Source: an uncultured Candidatus Nemicrothrix sp.
GTDB taxonomy: Bacteria > Actinomycetota > Acidimicrobiia > Acidimicrobiales > MedAcidi-G1
Assembly (NCBI GenBank): GCA_913055915.1
Contig: CAJXKL010000004.1
Location: 1-64,000, forward strand
Direction: 5' to 3'
DNA: 64,000 bases
A model generated the notes under the pieces. That model was not told where the DNA came from and searched no databases. It was given only the letters and a program-made list of their open reading frames with translations. Each line of letters opens with the position of its first letter. Within the stretch, counting starts at the first letter, position 1. Of the stretch, positions 44,323 through 53,315 are shown piece after piece. Made by a program: the position numbers and the translations under genes.

Positions 44323-46159
44323 CGGTACGTACCTCGATCTCGCTCGAGGGGGTCGGCAGGATTGCCAGCGGTGGACAGAGTTGTGCGCACAGCGTGCACC
44401 CGGTGCACGTGATCGGGTCGATAGACACCTTGCGTCTACCCTCAAATGTTTCATCGGACCAGACGATCGATGGGCAACCGGCGGTCATACAGGCCTGGCA
44501 CGCTGTACACGCATCGGCGATCACCTCGTAGGGCCTGTCGCGGACCTTGGTGGGCGCCTCGACGCAGGGCCGGTTGGTGATCACGACCGAGGGGCCGGGG
44601 CTTGCGATGGCGGCCTCGAGTGCGCCGTAGGTGGCTCCCAGGTCGTACGGGTCGACAACCCTCACGTCGTCGACACCCAGCGCCCTGCACAGGGCCAGCA
44701 GGTCGACCGGGGTCGTCTCTGACTCCTGCAACGTGATACCGGTGCCGGGGTGTTCCTGGCCTCCGGTCATGGCGACCGTGCCGTTGTCGAGGATCAGGAC
44801 GGTTATGTCGGCCTGGTTGTAGACGGCATCCACGAGGCCGGGGATGCCACCGTGGAGGAAGGTGGAGTCGCCGATGGTTGCCACTACCGGTCCCTGGGCT
44901 CCTCCGGATGCAGCCATCCCTGCGGCCATGCCGATGCTGCTTCCCATGGCGACACATGTGTCCATTGCGGACAGCGGAGCGAGGGCCGCCAGCGTGTAGC
45001 AGCCGATGTCACCGGTCACCACGGCACCGAGTCGTCGTAGGGCGAGGAACGGCGGCGTATGTGGACACCCGGGGCACATCAGTGGCGGTCGGGCGACCGT
45101 TGGTGGAGCTGGCTCGATCGTGGGTCCATCCGGCAGGGCTAGCGCAGTGGCGAAACCCCGTCGAACGGCGTCGGGGCCGAGCTCTCCGGCCTGGGAGAAG
45201 AAGGCCTTTCCCTCCACGGCGATGCCGGCGGCAAGGATGTCGTTCTCAAGGTACGGGTCGAGTTCCTCGACTACCAGCAGGCGGTCCACCGACTCGGCGA
45301 AGGCACGAATGGCCTTGATCGGTACCGGGTAGCTCATGCCCAGCTTGAGAATCTTCGCGTCGGGCAGGGCCTCCCTGACGTAGTTGTGGGCGATACCGGA
45401 TGTCACCACCCCGATGTCAGAACTGCGCCCGGATTCGACCGTCAGCGGGCTGGCTTCGACGTACCCGGTAAGCCTTTCGAGCCGCTTCAGCATCTCGGGC
45501 CGGCGAAGTCGGGCGTGGCTGGGGATCATCACGTATTTTCTCGGGTCCCGTGTGAAGCCCGTTGTCGGGTGTTCGATCCTGGGGCCCAGCCTGACGAGAC
45601 CCCGGTTGTGGGACACCCGGGTTGTCGTGCGGACCAGGACGGGGGTGTCGAACTCCTCGGAGATGGCGAAGGCGATCGTCGTGTATTCCCTGGCTTCAGA
45701 ACTGTCAGCGGGTTCGAGAAGTGGGACGCCAGCCATGCGCGCAAACCCCCGGTTGTCCTGCTCGTTCTGCGAACTGTGCATGCCGGGATCGTCGGCTGTG
45801 ACGATTACGAGTCCGGCACCTACCCCGGTGTAGGCAGTGGTCATGAAGGTGTCGGACGCGACGTTGAGGCCGACGTGTTTCATCGTCGCCAGTGCCCTGA
45901 CCCCACCCAGCGACGCACCCAGGGCCACGTCAAGGGCCACCTTCTCGTTGGTTGCCCAGCGCACGTCGATGTCATCGCGGTCGGCGATTGACTCGAGGAT
46001 CTCAGTGCTCGGCGTTCCCGGATAGCCGGTGGCGACCAGCACCCCGGCCTCGACCGCACCGCGGGCAACTGCCTCGTTGCCTGAGAGGAGTACGCGTGAC
46101 CCGATCCCGGTGTCAGCGTCGCCTTCTACCTCGGAATCGGCGATCGTGTCGACGGTCAT
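44315..46159 (-). CDS. iorA: Indolepyruvate:ferredoxin oxidoreductase alpha subunit
   Basis: A 614-aa chain combining the pyrimidine-binding and ThDP domains (GNEAVARGAVEAGVLVATGY; GDSTFLHGGIPGLVDAVYNQ) with a C-terminal 2[4Fe-4S] ferredoxin (CTACQACMTAGCP and CTGCTLCAQLCPP). Indolepyruvate-type enzymes convert aryl pyruvates to aryl-acetyl-CoA and reduce ferredoxin. The start forms an ATGA overlap with the isopropylmalate-synthase-like gene. Confidence 0.92.
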   Translation of the reverse strand: MTVDTIADSEVEGDADTGIGSRVLLSGNEAVARGAVEAGVLVATGYPGTPSTEILESIADRDDIDVRWATNEKVALDVALGASLGGVRALATMKHVGLNVASDTFMTTAYTGVGAGLVIVTADDPGMHSSQNEQDNRGFARMAGVPLLEPADSSEAREYTTIAFAISEEFDTPVLVRTTTRVSHNRGLVRLGPRIEHPTTGFTRDPRKYVMIPSHARLRRPEMLKRLERLTGYVEASPLTVESGRSSDIGVVTSGIAHNYVREALPDAKILKLGMSYPVPIKAIRAFAESVDRLLVVEELDPYLENDILAAGIAVEGKAFFSQAGELGPDAVRRGFATALALPDGPTIEPAPPTVARPPLMCPGCPHTPPFLALRRLGAVVTGDIGCYTLAALAPLSAMDTCVAMGSSIGMAAGMAASGGAQGPVVATIGDSTFLHGGIPGLVDAVYNQADITVLILDNGTVAMTGGQEHPGTGITLQESETTPVDLLALCRALGVDDVRVVDPYDLGATYGALEAAIASPGPSVVITNRPCVEAPTKVRDRPYEVIADACTACQACMTAGCPSIVWSDETFEGRRKVSIDPITCTGCTLCAQLCPPLAILPTPSSEIEVRTGV

Positions 46160-47412
46160 GTCGTATTGACCTCGCTCAACAGCCCCAGGATCTCGGTTTC
46201 GCTCAGTACGTGGTCTGAGCTCTTTGCGGCGGCCAACACCTTCTCGACGGTTGGATCGTCGAATGTGTGCCCGTGGCTGCTCAGCCATGCGACGGCGTTG
46301 GCCCTTCCGCTCATCGGGCCCACGCTGATCTCCTGTTCGCGCCCGAGCACATCGGCGGGGACACCGCTGTAGATGCGGTTGGCCAGCCATGTGTCACCGG
46401 TCCGCATGGCCTTGAGCACGGCGGCGGCATGGACGCCTGTACTGGTTTCAAAGGCGTTATTCCCTATTGCGGGGTAGTTGCTTGGAATCGGCGTGTCCGT
46501 CGCCTTCGAGATGGTTTCGCAGTACGAGGGCAGGGAATGGAGATCGTTGTCCAGCCAGCCCAGTAGCTTGAGGTTCACCATGAGCGTGTCGGTCGGAGTG
46601 TTGCCGACCCGCTCGCCGATGCCGAGGCCACAGGTGTGGACCCGGTCTGCGCCAGCTGAGAGGGCGGCAATTGAGTTGATTACCGAGAGGCCCCGGTCGC
46701 TGTGCCCGTGCCAGTCGATCTTCACGTCCTCGCCACTGTCGGCGACGATCTCCTGGGCGAATTCAACGAGGGCCCGCACCCCCCAGGGCGTGGAATGGCC
46801 GACGGTGTCAGCTAGGCAGATCCGGTAGGCACCCGCCTCGATGGCTGCGGTGTAAACGGTCCGCAGGGCCTCGGGCCGCGCCCTTGTGGTGTCCTCGGTG
46901 ACGTACATGACCTCAAGGCCCTCATTGCGGGCGAGGGCCACTCCCTCCTCCGTCGTGCGGACCAGGAAGTCCAGGTCCCAGCCCTCCACGTACTGACGGA
47001 TCGGGCTGGAACCGAGAAACAGGGCAGCTTCGATGGCCACTCCTGAGCGCTGCTGGGCTTCGCTGATCGGCAGGATGTCGGCGGCATGGGTTCGGCCGGC
47101 GCAGTTGGGCTGAATAGACAGGTCCGGGCCACCAGCGGCCTCGGCGAGCGCCGTCACGTGGTCGAGCATCGTGGTGCCTGCACCCGGGTAGCCGATATCG
47201 GCGGCTTGGATGCCCAGTTCTCCCATCAGGTGAAGCATCTCCAGTTTCTCACCCAGGCGCGGCTGTCGTACCGACGGGCTCTGCAGGCCGTCGCGGAGGG
47301 TCTCGTCGTTGATTTCCACGGTGCTGGGTCGTCGGAGCTCGTCTTCTCCGACCAGGTTCCAGTCGTGGAGGTACTGCTCTTCCCTGCTGTGACCCCGTTC
47401 TTCCTGTTCCAT
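46156..47412 (-). CDS. Isopropylmalate-synthase/HMG-CoA-lyase-like protein
   Basis: A 418-aa HMGL-family TIM barrel, first gene of the operon. Metal and acid/base residues appear in INDETLRDGLQSPSV, DWHGHSDRGLSV (HxH) and CGLGIGERVGNTP, followed by SNYPAIGNNAFETSTGVHAAAVL. It lacks the long LeuA regulatory domain. The chemistry would be an acetyl- or acyl-CoA plus 2-oxoacid condensation (isopropylmalate, homocitrate or citramalate type) or the reverse lyase. AAGGA lies seven bases before the ATG; an ATG at 47418 is also possible. Confidence 0.82.
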   Translation of the reverse strand: MEQEERGHSREEQYLHDWNLVGEDELRRPSTVEINDETLRDGLQSPSVRQPRLGEKLEMLHLMGELGIQAADIGYPGAGTTMLDHVTALAEAAGGPDLSIQPNCAGRTHAADILPISEAQQRSGVAIEAALFLGSSPIRQYVEGWDLDFLVRTTEEGVALARNEGLEVMYVTEDTTRARPEALRTVYTAAIEAGAYRICLADTVGHSTPWGVRALVEFAQEIVADSGEDVKIDWHGHSDRGLSVINSIAALSAGADRVHTCGLGIGERVGNTPTDTLMVNLKLLGWLDNDLHSLPSYCETISKATDTPIPSNYPAIGNNAFETSTGVHAAAVLKAMRTGDTWLANRIYSGVPADVLGREQEISVGPMSGRANAVAWLSSHGHTFDDPTVEKVLAAAKSSDHVLSETEILGLLSEVNTT

Positions 47413-47748
47413 GTGCATCCTTGGGTAACTTGCCCGTCCGACCGGTCGGACGCCACCCCTAGAGGGTCCCAGTGAGGGGCCCTGCTGACAATCCTGTTGT
47501 TGCTTCATTTTTTTGATGCGAACACATCATTCGTCCGGATGGAGCGTGTTTCAGGGCGCCGTTTCACCTGGTCCGGCTCAATTGTGAATGGGGCCGATGG
47601 ACTAGATAATTGAGGCTGTTACCTCATTGACTGGACTGGGAATGGGGGATGACACTCGGGGGGTGAACCTGGTCGACCGAACGGCCGGACGGTTATGGTC
47701 GAGTGAAGTAATCCGCCGGACCGCAGCAGACCTGAGCATGGAGGAGAG
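47413..47748. promoter_or_regulatory. Divergent control region of the two catabolic operons
   Basis: No gene is supported here. The region separates the 12-gene minus-strand operon from the hcr/had/oah/dch operon and must hold both promoters. Visible elements: a perfect 18-bp palindrome (47435-47452), a small inverted repeat TGATG/CATCA near 47510-47526, and an imperfect 18-bp palindrome ACCGAACGGCCGGACGGT (47676-47693, two mismatched pairs), 55 bp before the plus-strand start. Confidence 0.65.
47435..47452. promoter_or_regulatory. Perfect 18-bp palindrome, candidate TetR operator
   Basis: CGTCCGACCGGTCGGACG lies 22 bp upstream of the isopropylmalate-synthase-like start. Its core GACCGGTCGG recurs before the bzd regulator gene at a nearly identical distance. 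Confidence 0.7.
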
Positions 47749-48180
47749 TTGTTGGAAGTCGAGACGGCGGTTTCCTTTCGCCCCGGTGAGTTGGAGGTTG
47801 ACTCCAGCGGGGCTGGCCACCTGCTCGGCAGCCGGTGTGCCTCGTGTGGCGCACACTTCTTCCCCGTTCGCCAAGCCTGCGCCGGTTGCCTCGGCACCGA
47901 CCTGGAGGCGGTCAGGCTTTCTACGACCGGGACGCTCTACACCTTCTCGATAGTCAGGCAGTCGACGCCCGAGTTCGAGGTTCCGTACGCCCTCGGCTAC
48001 GTCGACTTCAGCGAGGGCGTCCGCATAATGGGCCAGATCAGCGGATGCGACCTCGAAGACATCTGGATCGGAATGCAGCTGAGCCTCTCCGTCGAACCCT
48101 TCGGCGAGGACGAGGATGGGAATCAGCTCAGCGGCTACCGGTTCCGGCCGACCGAGGCGGGAAGTGGAGGTGGGTCATGA
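47749..48180 (+). CDS. Zn-ribbon/OB-fold (DUF35) acyl-CoA-associated protein
   Basis: A 143-aa DUF35 protein: a rubredoxin-like zinc ribbon (CASC and CAGC) followed by an OB-fold domain (STTGTLYTFSIVRQSTPEF). Such proteins partner with thiolases, and a thiolase gene follows with an ATGA overlap. GAGGAGAG precedes the TTG start. It opens the plus-strand aromatic operon. Confidence 0.82.
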   Translation: MLEVETAVSFRPGELEVDSSGAGHLLGSRCASCGAHFFPVRQACAGCLGTDLEAVRLSTTGTLYTFSIVRQSTPEFEVPYALGYVDFSEGVRIMGQISGCDLEDIWIGMQLSLSVEPFGEDEDGNQLSGYRFRPTEAGSGGGS

Positions 48181-49319
48181 CCGACGTCCACATTCTCGGG
48201 GTCGGGATGACCCGATTCGGAAGGCACCCCGACAGTGATGCTTCCGACCTGGGAGCCGAGGCCCTACTCGAAGCAATAGCCGACGCCGAAATCGACGCCC
48301 GGGCCGTTGAAGCCGCCTACTGCGGACACGTGTTCCAGGGAATGGTCACCGGCCAACGGATCCTCGCACAGGTTGGCCTGGCGGGCCTGCCACTCACCAA
48401 TGTCGAGAACGCCTGCAGCAGTGGAGCAACCGCAATCAGGGAGGCGTCTCTCGCCATCCGGGCTGGCGAGCACGACGTCGTCGTTGCAATCGGCACCGAG
48501 CACCTCACCTCCCGGTTCCGGGGAGCGCTGACCCCTGACCCGAGTGACCCTGAGGCGGCCGTCGGAGCGACCATGCCCGGCGTATATGCGATGAGGGCGA
48601 GGCGCTACATGGAGGAGTTCGGGATGACCCGGGAACAGCTCGCGCTGATCCCCGTCAAGAACAAGGGCAACGCTGCTCGCAACCCCCTGGCACACTTCAG
48701 GACGCCGATCACCGTCGAGGAGGTGTTGGAGTCGCGCCCGATCGCCGATCCGCTCAACCTCCACGACTGCTCACCCGTAACCGACGGGGCCGCAGCGGTG
48801 GTTGTCATGAGTGACAGGGCAGCAGGGAGGTTCGCCAACGGTCGTACCGTCCGCCTGGCCGCGTCGGCACTGCGGTCCGGCTCAGTCGACGTGGAACCCA
48901 CCTCGATGACGTTCGAACCGCTCACCTGGGCTACGGCCCGAGATGCCTACGAGAAGGCCGGTATAGGCCCTGACGATATCGACCTGGCTGAGGTTCACGA
49001 CTGTTTCAGCATCGCCGAGGTCTTACGGGTCGAGGGTCTCGGGTTGTTTGAACAGGGCAGTTATCCGACAGCCGTGGAGCGCGGCGAGGCCGACATCGGT
49101 GGCAGGCTGCCAATCAACCCGAGCGGTGGGCTGATCGGCAAGGGTCACCCCCTCGGGGGAACCGGTGTGGCCCAGGTGGTCGAGGTTGTGCGGCAGTTGC
49201 GCGGCGAGGTCGGTGACCGCCAGGTCGAAGGCGCCAAGGTGGGTGTGGCACACTGCCGGGGGGGCAAGGCCGTCGGAATCGAGGGCGCGGCGTGCACAGT
49301 TCAGGTACTGGTTCGCTGA
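48177..49319 (+). CDS. Thiolase family protein (SCP-x-like acetyl-CoA acetyltransferase)
   Basis: A 380-aa non-decarboxylating thiolase of the lipid-transfer/SCP-x type. The nucleophile is in NACSSGATAI, then VHDCFSIAE and SGGLIGKGHPLGGTG. The final site reads AHCRGGKAVG. With the DUF35 partner it would cleave or form 3-oxoacyl-CoA, plausibly in the steps after ring opening. Confidence 0.9.
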   Translation: MTDVHILGVGMTRFGRHPDSDASDLGAEALLEAIADAEIDARAVEAAYCGHVFQGMVTGQRILAQVGLAGLPLTNVENACSSGATAIREASLAIRAGEHDVVVAIGTEHLTSRFRGALTPDPSDPEAAVGATMPGVYAMRARRYMEEFGMTREQLALIPVKNKGNAARNPLAHFRTPITVEEVLESRPIADPLNLHDCSPVTDGAAAVVVMSDRAAGRFANGRTVRLAASALRSGSVDVEPTSMTFEPLTWATARDAYEKAGIGPDDIDLAEVHDCFSIAEVLRVEGLGLFEQGSYPTAVERGEADIGGRLPINPSGGLIGKGHPLGGTGVAQVVEVVRQLRGEVGDRQVEGAKVGVAHCRGGKAVGIEGAACTVQVLVR

Positions 49320-50470
49320 CCACCGAACCAGGGGAGCAGATCCGACTGCCGTTCGTCCTCATGCGGGGTGGAACGAGCAGGGCGGTGTTCCTCCGCGGGG
49401 GTGATCTGCCCGACGACACCGGGTACCGCGACGCCACGATACTGTCGCTCTTCGGCAGCCCGGACCCGCGTCAGGTTGACGGCCTCGGGGGCGCCGACCT
49501 GCTGACCAGCAAGCTTGCCGTCATCGACCCCCCGAGCCGACCCGATGCCGACATCAACTACACCTTCGCCCAGGTGAGCATCACTGAACCCGTCGTCGAC
49601 TACGACATCAACTGCGGCAACATCTCCGCAGCGGTCGGGGCCTACGCCGTCGATGAAGGTCTGGTGGACCCGGTGGAGCCCGTCACCACCGTGCGTATCC
49701 ACAACACCAACACCGGACGGATGCTCACAGCGGAGGTACCGGTTGTTGATGGTGCCGCAGCTGTCGAAGGCACCTGTGCTGTCCACGGCGTGCCCGGAAC
49801 CGGTGCTCCGATAGCACTCGACTTCGGTGAAACCGCCGGAGGCACCACGGGGGCACTGTTTCCCACCGGCAATCAGGTTGATGTGCTCGATACCTCCGTC
49901 GGACCCGTTCGGGCCACCATTGTCGACCTTGCCAACCTCACTGTGTTCCTACCGGCAGGGGATGTCGGGATGGTCGGGACCGAAGGACCCGAGGAGTTCA
50001 GCGAGGAGCAGATTGGCGCAATCACCGCAGCAAAGGAGGCGGCTGCCCGTCTCCTCGGGATGGCACCCGATGGCCTGACCCCTGTCCCTGCGATCGTCTC
50101 CCCGTCGGCCGGCTACGTGGACTACTCAACGGGTGGTTCCGTTGTTCCAGACGAGATCGACCTCGTCGCAAGGGTGGTTGGTGGTCGCCCGGCAGTTCCC
50201 CACAAGGCCTACCCCGGGACCCTGGCTGCCTGCACGGGGGTGATGGCATGCATCCCCGGGACGACGGTCAACGAGGTCGCCGGCCAGGGGTGTGAAGGTG
50301 AGATTCGAATCGGTCATCCGTGTGGTGTGATGCCGGTCCAGGTTCGTGTCGGCCGTGACGCAGGTGGCTGGAGGATCGACCGGGCCGTCTTCCACCGCAC
50401 GGCCCGTCGGCTTGCCGAGGGCACGGCGTTCATCCGGCGATCTTCAATCTCCGGGGTCAAGGGCAACTGA
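49292..50470 (+). CDS. PrpF-family isomerase (methylaconitate/oxalomesaconate isomerase-like)
   Basis: A 392-aa diaminopimelate-epimerase-fold protein. It shows MRGGTSRAVFL near the N-terminus, DINCGNISAAVGAYA with the first catalytic Cys, and GHPCGVMPVQV with a second. PrpF-type enzymes shift the double bond of methylaconitate or oxalomesaconate. A tricarboxylate isomerase inside a 4-hydroxybenzoyl-CoA reductase operon is unexpected; it may act on a ring-cleavage product. The GTG start lies inside the end of the thiolase gene; TGATG overlap with hcrC. Confidence 0.82.
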   Translation: MHSSGTGSLTTEPGEQIRLPFVLMRGGTSRAVFLRGGDLPDDTGYRDATILSLFGSPDPRQVDGLGGADLLTSKLAVIDPPSRPDADINYTFAQVSITEPVVDYDINCGNISAAVGAYAVDEGLVDPVEPVTTVRIHNTNTGRMLTAEVPVVDGAAAVEGTCAVHGVPGTGAPIALDFGETAGGTTGALFPTGNQVDVLDTSVGPVRATIVDLANLTVFLPAGDVGMVGTEGPEEFSEEQIGAITAAKEAAARLLGMAPDGLTPVPAIVSPSAGYVDYSTGGSVVPDEIDLVARVVGGRPAVPHKAYPGTLAACTGVMACIPGTTVNEVAGQGCEGEIRIGHPCGVMPVQVRVGRDAGGWRIDRAVFHRTARRLAEGTAFIRRSSISGVKGN

Positions 50471-50940
50471 TGGCGGAACAGGTCATTTCCCTTCAGGTCA
50501 ACGGCGCGGAACACAGGATCCTGACTGCTGACCACCGCACCCTCCTCGAGGTGCTGCGCGAGGACATGGCGATGGTCGGAACCAAGCATGGCTGTGACCT
50601 GGGTGAATGTGGAGCCTGCACCGTGTTGTTGGATGGTCGGCCCGTGCTGGCCTGTCTGGTGCTGGCCGTACAGGTTGATGGACGAACCATCACGACCATT
50701 GAGGGCATGGCAGAGGACGGGACCCCCCACCCCCTCCAGACGGCGTTTTCAGAAAAGGGTGCAGCGCAGTGCGGCTACTGCACACCCGCCATGCTGCTCA
50801 CGGCGCGGGCTCTCCTCGACGAGGTTCAGGCCCCGGACCCGGACGACATCAGACAGGCCCTCGCTGGCAACCTCTGCCGCTGCACCGGCTACAACAAGAT
50901 CATCGAGGCCGTTGAGGCAGTCGCTGGGGCTCAGGACTGA
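50470..50940 (+). CDS. hcrC: 4-hydroxybenzoyl-CoA reductase-like [2Fe-2S] subunit
   Basis: A 156-aa subunit of the xanthine oxidase family. The plant-type cluster is CDLGECGACTVLLDGRPVLAC and the second cluster CGYCTPAMLLTARALL with CRCTGY. Coupled by overlaps to PrpF upstream and hcrA downstream. It passes electrons from the FAD subunit to the molybdenum centre. Confidence 0.87.
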   Translation: MAEQVISLQVNGAEHRILTADHRTLLEVLREDMAMVGTKHGCDLGECGACTVLLDGRPVLACLVLAVQVDGRTITTIEGMAEDGTPHPLQTAFSEKGAAQCGYCTPAMLLTARALLDEVQAPDPDDIRQALAGNLCRCTGYNKIIEAVEAVAGAQD

Positions 50941-53315
50941 TGGGAACCGGCCACAACGTCCTGGGGCGTGCCCTTCCCCGCGTCGACTCCATGGAGCAGG
51001 TGACGGGAGCGACCCGCTTTGCAGACGACCTGACCCTGCCCGGAACGCTGGTCGGACGACAGCTGCTCAGCACCCACCCACATGCCGTCATTGCCGGTAT
51101 CGACACCAGCCGGGCCGAGGCCCTCGACGGCGTGAGGGCGGTCATTACCGGCTCGGACCTGCCCATCACCTACGGCATCCTCCCAGTTAGCCAGGACGAG
51201 AACACCCTGGCAATAGACCGGGTGCGCTACGTGGGAGAGCCCGTGGCCGCCGTGGCCGCAGACGACGCCGAAATCGCCGAGAGGGCGCTCTCGCTGATCA
51301 AGGTGGACTACGAGCCCCTTGAAGAGGTGGTGGACCTGGAACAGGGCCTGTCAGAGGACCGCCCGCTCATCCACGGTGAGGGAACCGGCCGGAACGTCCA
51401 CAGGTCGGTGGCGCTCGAGTTCGGTGATGTCGATGAGGGATTCGGTGTCGCCGACCACATACGTGAGGACGTGTTCCACTACAGCGGGAATACCCACGCA
51501 GCACTGGAGACCCACTGCGCCCTGGCCTCGTACGACGCTGTCGGGAAACTCACGCTGTGGTCGTCCACCCAGGTACCCCACTACCTGCACCGCTCCCTCG
51601 AGAGGGTGCTGGAACTCCCCGCCGGTCGTATCAGGGTCGTGGCGACACCGAACGGTGGCGGGTTCGGTGGAAAGACCGAACCGTTCTCCCACGAGTTCGC
51701 CGCAGCCAAGCTGTCGATGCTCACCGGGCGACCTGTCCGCATCAACCTCAGCAGGGAGGAGGTCTTCTACGCCCACAGGGGACGCCACCCGGTGCTCATG
51801 TGGGTGAGAACGGGCTTTGCAGCCGACGGTCGCATCACCGCCATGCACTTCAGGTCATTTCTCGACGGGGGTGCCTACAGCAGCTACGGGATCGTCTCCA
51901 TGTACTACACCGGTGCCCTCCAGACCGCCACCTACCAGATCCCCAACTACCGCTTTGAGGGCGTACGGGTCTTCACCAACAAGCCTGCGTGCGGGCCCAA
52001 GAGGGGCCACGGCACACCTCAGCCCAGGTTCGCCCTCGAGTGCCAGTTGGACAGGGCCGCGGCGGACCTGGGCATGGAGCCTGTCGGAATACGACTCGTG
52101 AACGCCGTGGAGCCTGACTCGTTGACCGTTAATCACCTGCGTATCACCAGCTGCGGCCTCAGCGAGTGCATTGTCGAGGTGGCTGGGGCATCTGACTTCA
52201 CAGCGAGGCACGGTCGGCTTCCACACGGCCATGGCATGGGCCTCGCGGTCGGTGCCTACATGTCGGGAGCGGGCCTGCCCATCTACTGGAACGACATGCC
52301 CCAGTCCGAGGTCCAGGTGAAGGTGGACAGGGGAGGCGGCGTGACGGTCTACTCAATGGCCACAGATGTCGGTCAGGGGTCGACGACGATGTTGGCGACC
52401 GTGGTGGCTGAGTTGCTCGGTCTCCAGCCATCGGACCTGGCAATGGTGACCGCCGACACCGATCTGACCCCGGTAGACCTCGGGAGCTATTCCAGCCGGG
52501 TGACCTTCATGGCTGGGAATGCCGCGGTGGAAGCGACCGGGAAGGTCCGGGACCGAGTGGTCCGGGCCGTAGCCGAGAAGCTTGAGGCCAACCCGGCGGA
52601 CCTTGTCCTCGCCGACGGACGGGTGTCAGTGGCCGGAGACCCAGCCACCGGTTCCGATTGGGCCGAGGCGGTTCGTATGGCTATAGCCACCGAAGGCCCC
52701 CTGATCGAGTCCGGCAGCTACCGGGCACCCGAACTGGCCGGTCCCTACAAGGGATCGGGCGTCGGCATCTCTCCCGCCTACAGCTACTCGGCGTGTGTGG
52801 TCCTGGTGGAGTGTGATGCCCAGACCGGCATGGTGGCAGTGGAACGTGTCTGGCTGGCTCACGACGTGGGCAGGTCGATCAACAGCCTGCTGGTCGAAGG
52901 CCAGATCGAGGGCGGTGTCTACATGGGCCTGGGGGAGGCACTGTTCGAGGAGCAGGCCTTCCGGGGTGGCCTTCACAGGGGGCCCAGCCTGCTCGACTAC
53001 AAGATCCCCACCATCCTCGAGATGCCACCGGTTGAGTTCATCATCGTCGAGTCGATCGACCCTGGGGGCCCGTTCGGTGCAAAGGAGGTCGGACAGGGCC
53101 CACTTCTACCGGTGGTGCCTGCCATCGCCAACGCTGTCCACGATGCCCTTGGCGTCTACGTCGATGAGGTTCCGATCACCCCGGACAGGGTCGTGGCGGC
53201 CCTACGCGACCTTGCACGTGGTGGGAGTGGCAGGTTCGGTCCGGAATCAGTACCGGACTTCGACTTTGGAACACCAGTGCGGGTCGAACCACCTGAGGGG
53301 TTCGTGGCCCCATGA
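50940..53315 (+). CDS. hcrA: 4-hydroxybenzoyl-CoA reductase-like molybdenum subunit
   Basis: A 791-aa molybdopterin cytosine dinucleotide subunit. Mo-site segments are TPNGGGFGGKTEPF, GPKRGHGTPQPRF and the catalytic-Glu region GAKEVGQGP. YGILPVSQDEN in the N-terminal part is typical of HcrA. It removes the para-hydroxyl of 4-hydroxybenzoyl-CoA reductively to give benzoyl-CoA. TGATG overlap with hcrC. The family also includes CO dehydrogenase and xanthine dehydrogenase; the accompanying FAD subunit decides for Hcr. Confidence 0.85.
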   Translation: MGTGHNVLGRALPRVDSMEQVTGATRFADDLTLPGTLVGRQLLSTHPHAVIAGIDTSRAEALDGVRAVITGSDLPITYGILPVSQDENTLAIDRVRYVGEPVAAVAADDAEIAERALSLIKVDYEPLEEVVDLEQGLSEDRPLIHGEGTGRNVHRSVALEFGDVDEGFGVADHIREDVFHYSGNTHAALETHCALASYDAVGKLTLWSSTQVPHYLHRSLERVLELPAGRIRVVATPNGGGFGGKTEPFSHEFAAAKLSMLTGRPVRINLSREEVFYAHRGRHPVLMWVRTGFAADGRITAMHFRSFLDGGAYSSYGIVSMYYTGALQTATYQIPNYRFEGVRVFTNKPACGPKRGHGTPQPRFALECQLDRAAADLGMEPVGIRLVNAVEPDSLTVNHLRITSCGLSECIVEVAGASDFTARHGRLPHGHGMGLAVGAYMSGAGLPIYWNDMPQSEVQVKVDRGGGVTVYSMATDVGQGSTTMLATVVAELLGLQPSDLAMVTADTDLTPVDLGSYSSRVTFMAGNAAVEATGKVRDRVVRAVAEKLEANPADLVLADGRVSVAGDPATGSDWAEAVRMAIATEGPLIESGSYRAPELAGPYKGSGVGISPAYSYSACVVLVECDAQTGMVAVERVWLAHDVGRSINSLLVEGQIEGGVYMGLGEALFEEQAFRGGLHRGPSLLDYKIPTILEMPPVEFIIVESIDPGGPFGAKEVGQGPLLPVVPAIANAVHDALGVYVDEVPITPDRVVAALRDLARGGSGRFGPESVPDFDFGTPVRVEPPEGFVAP

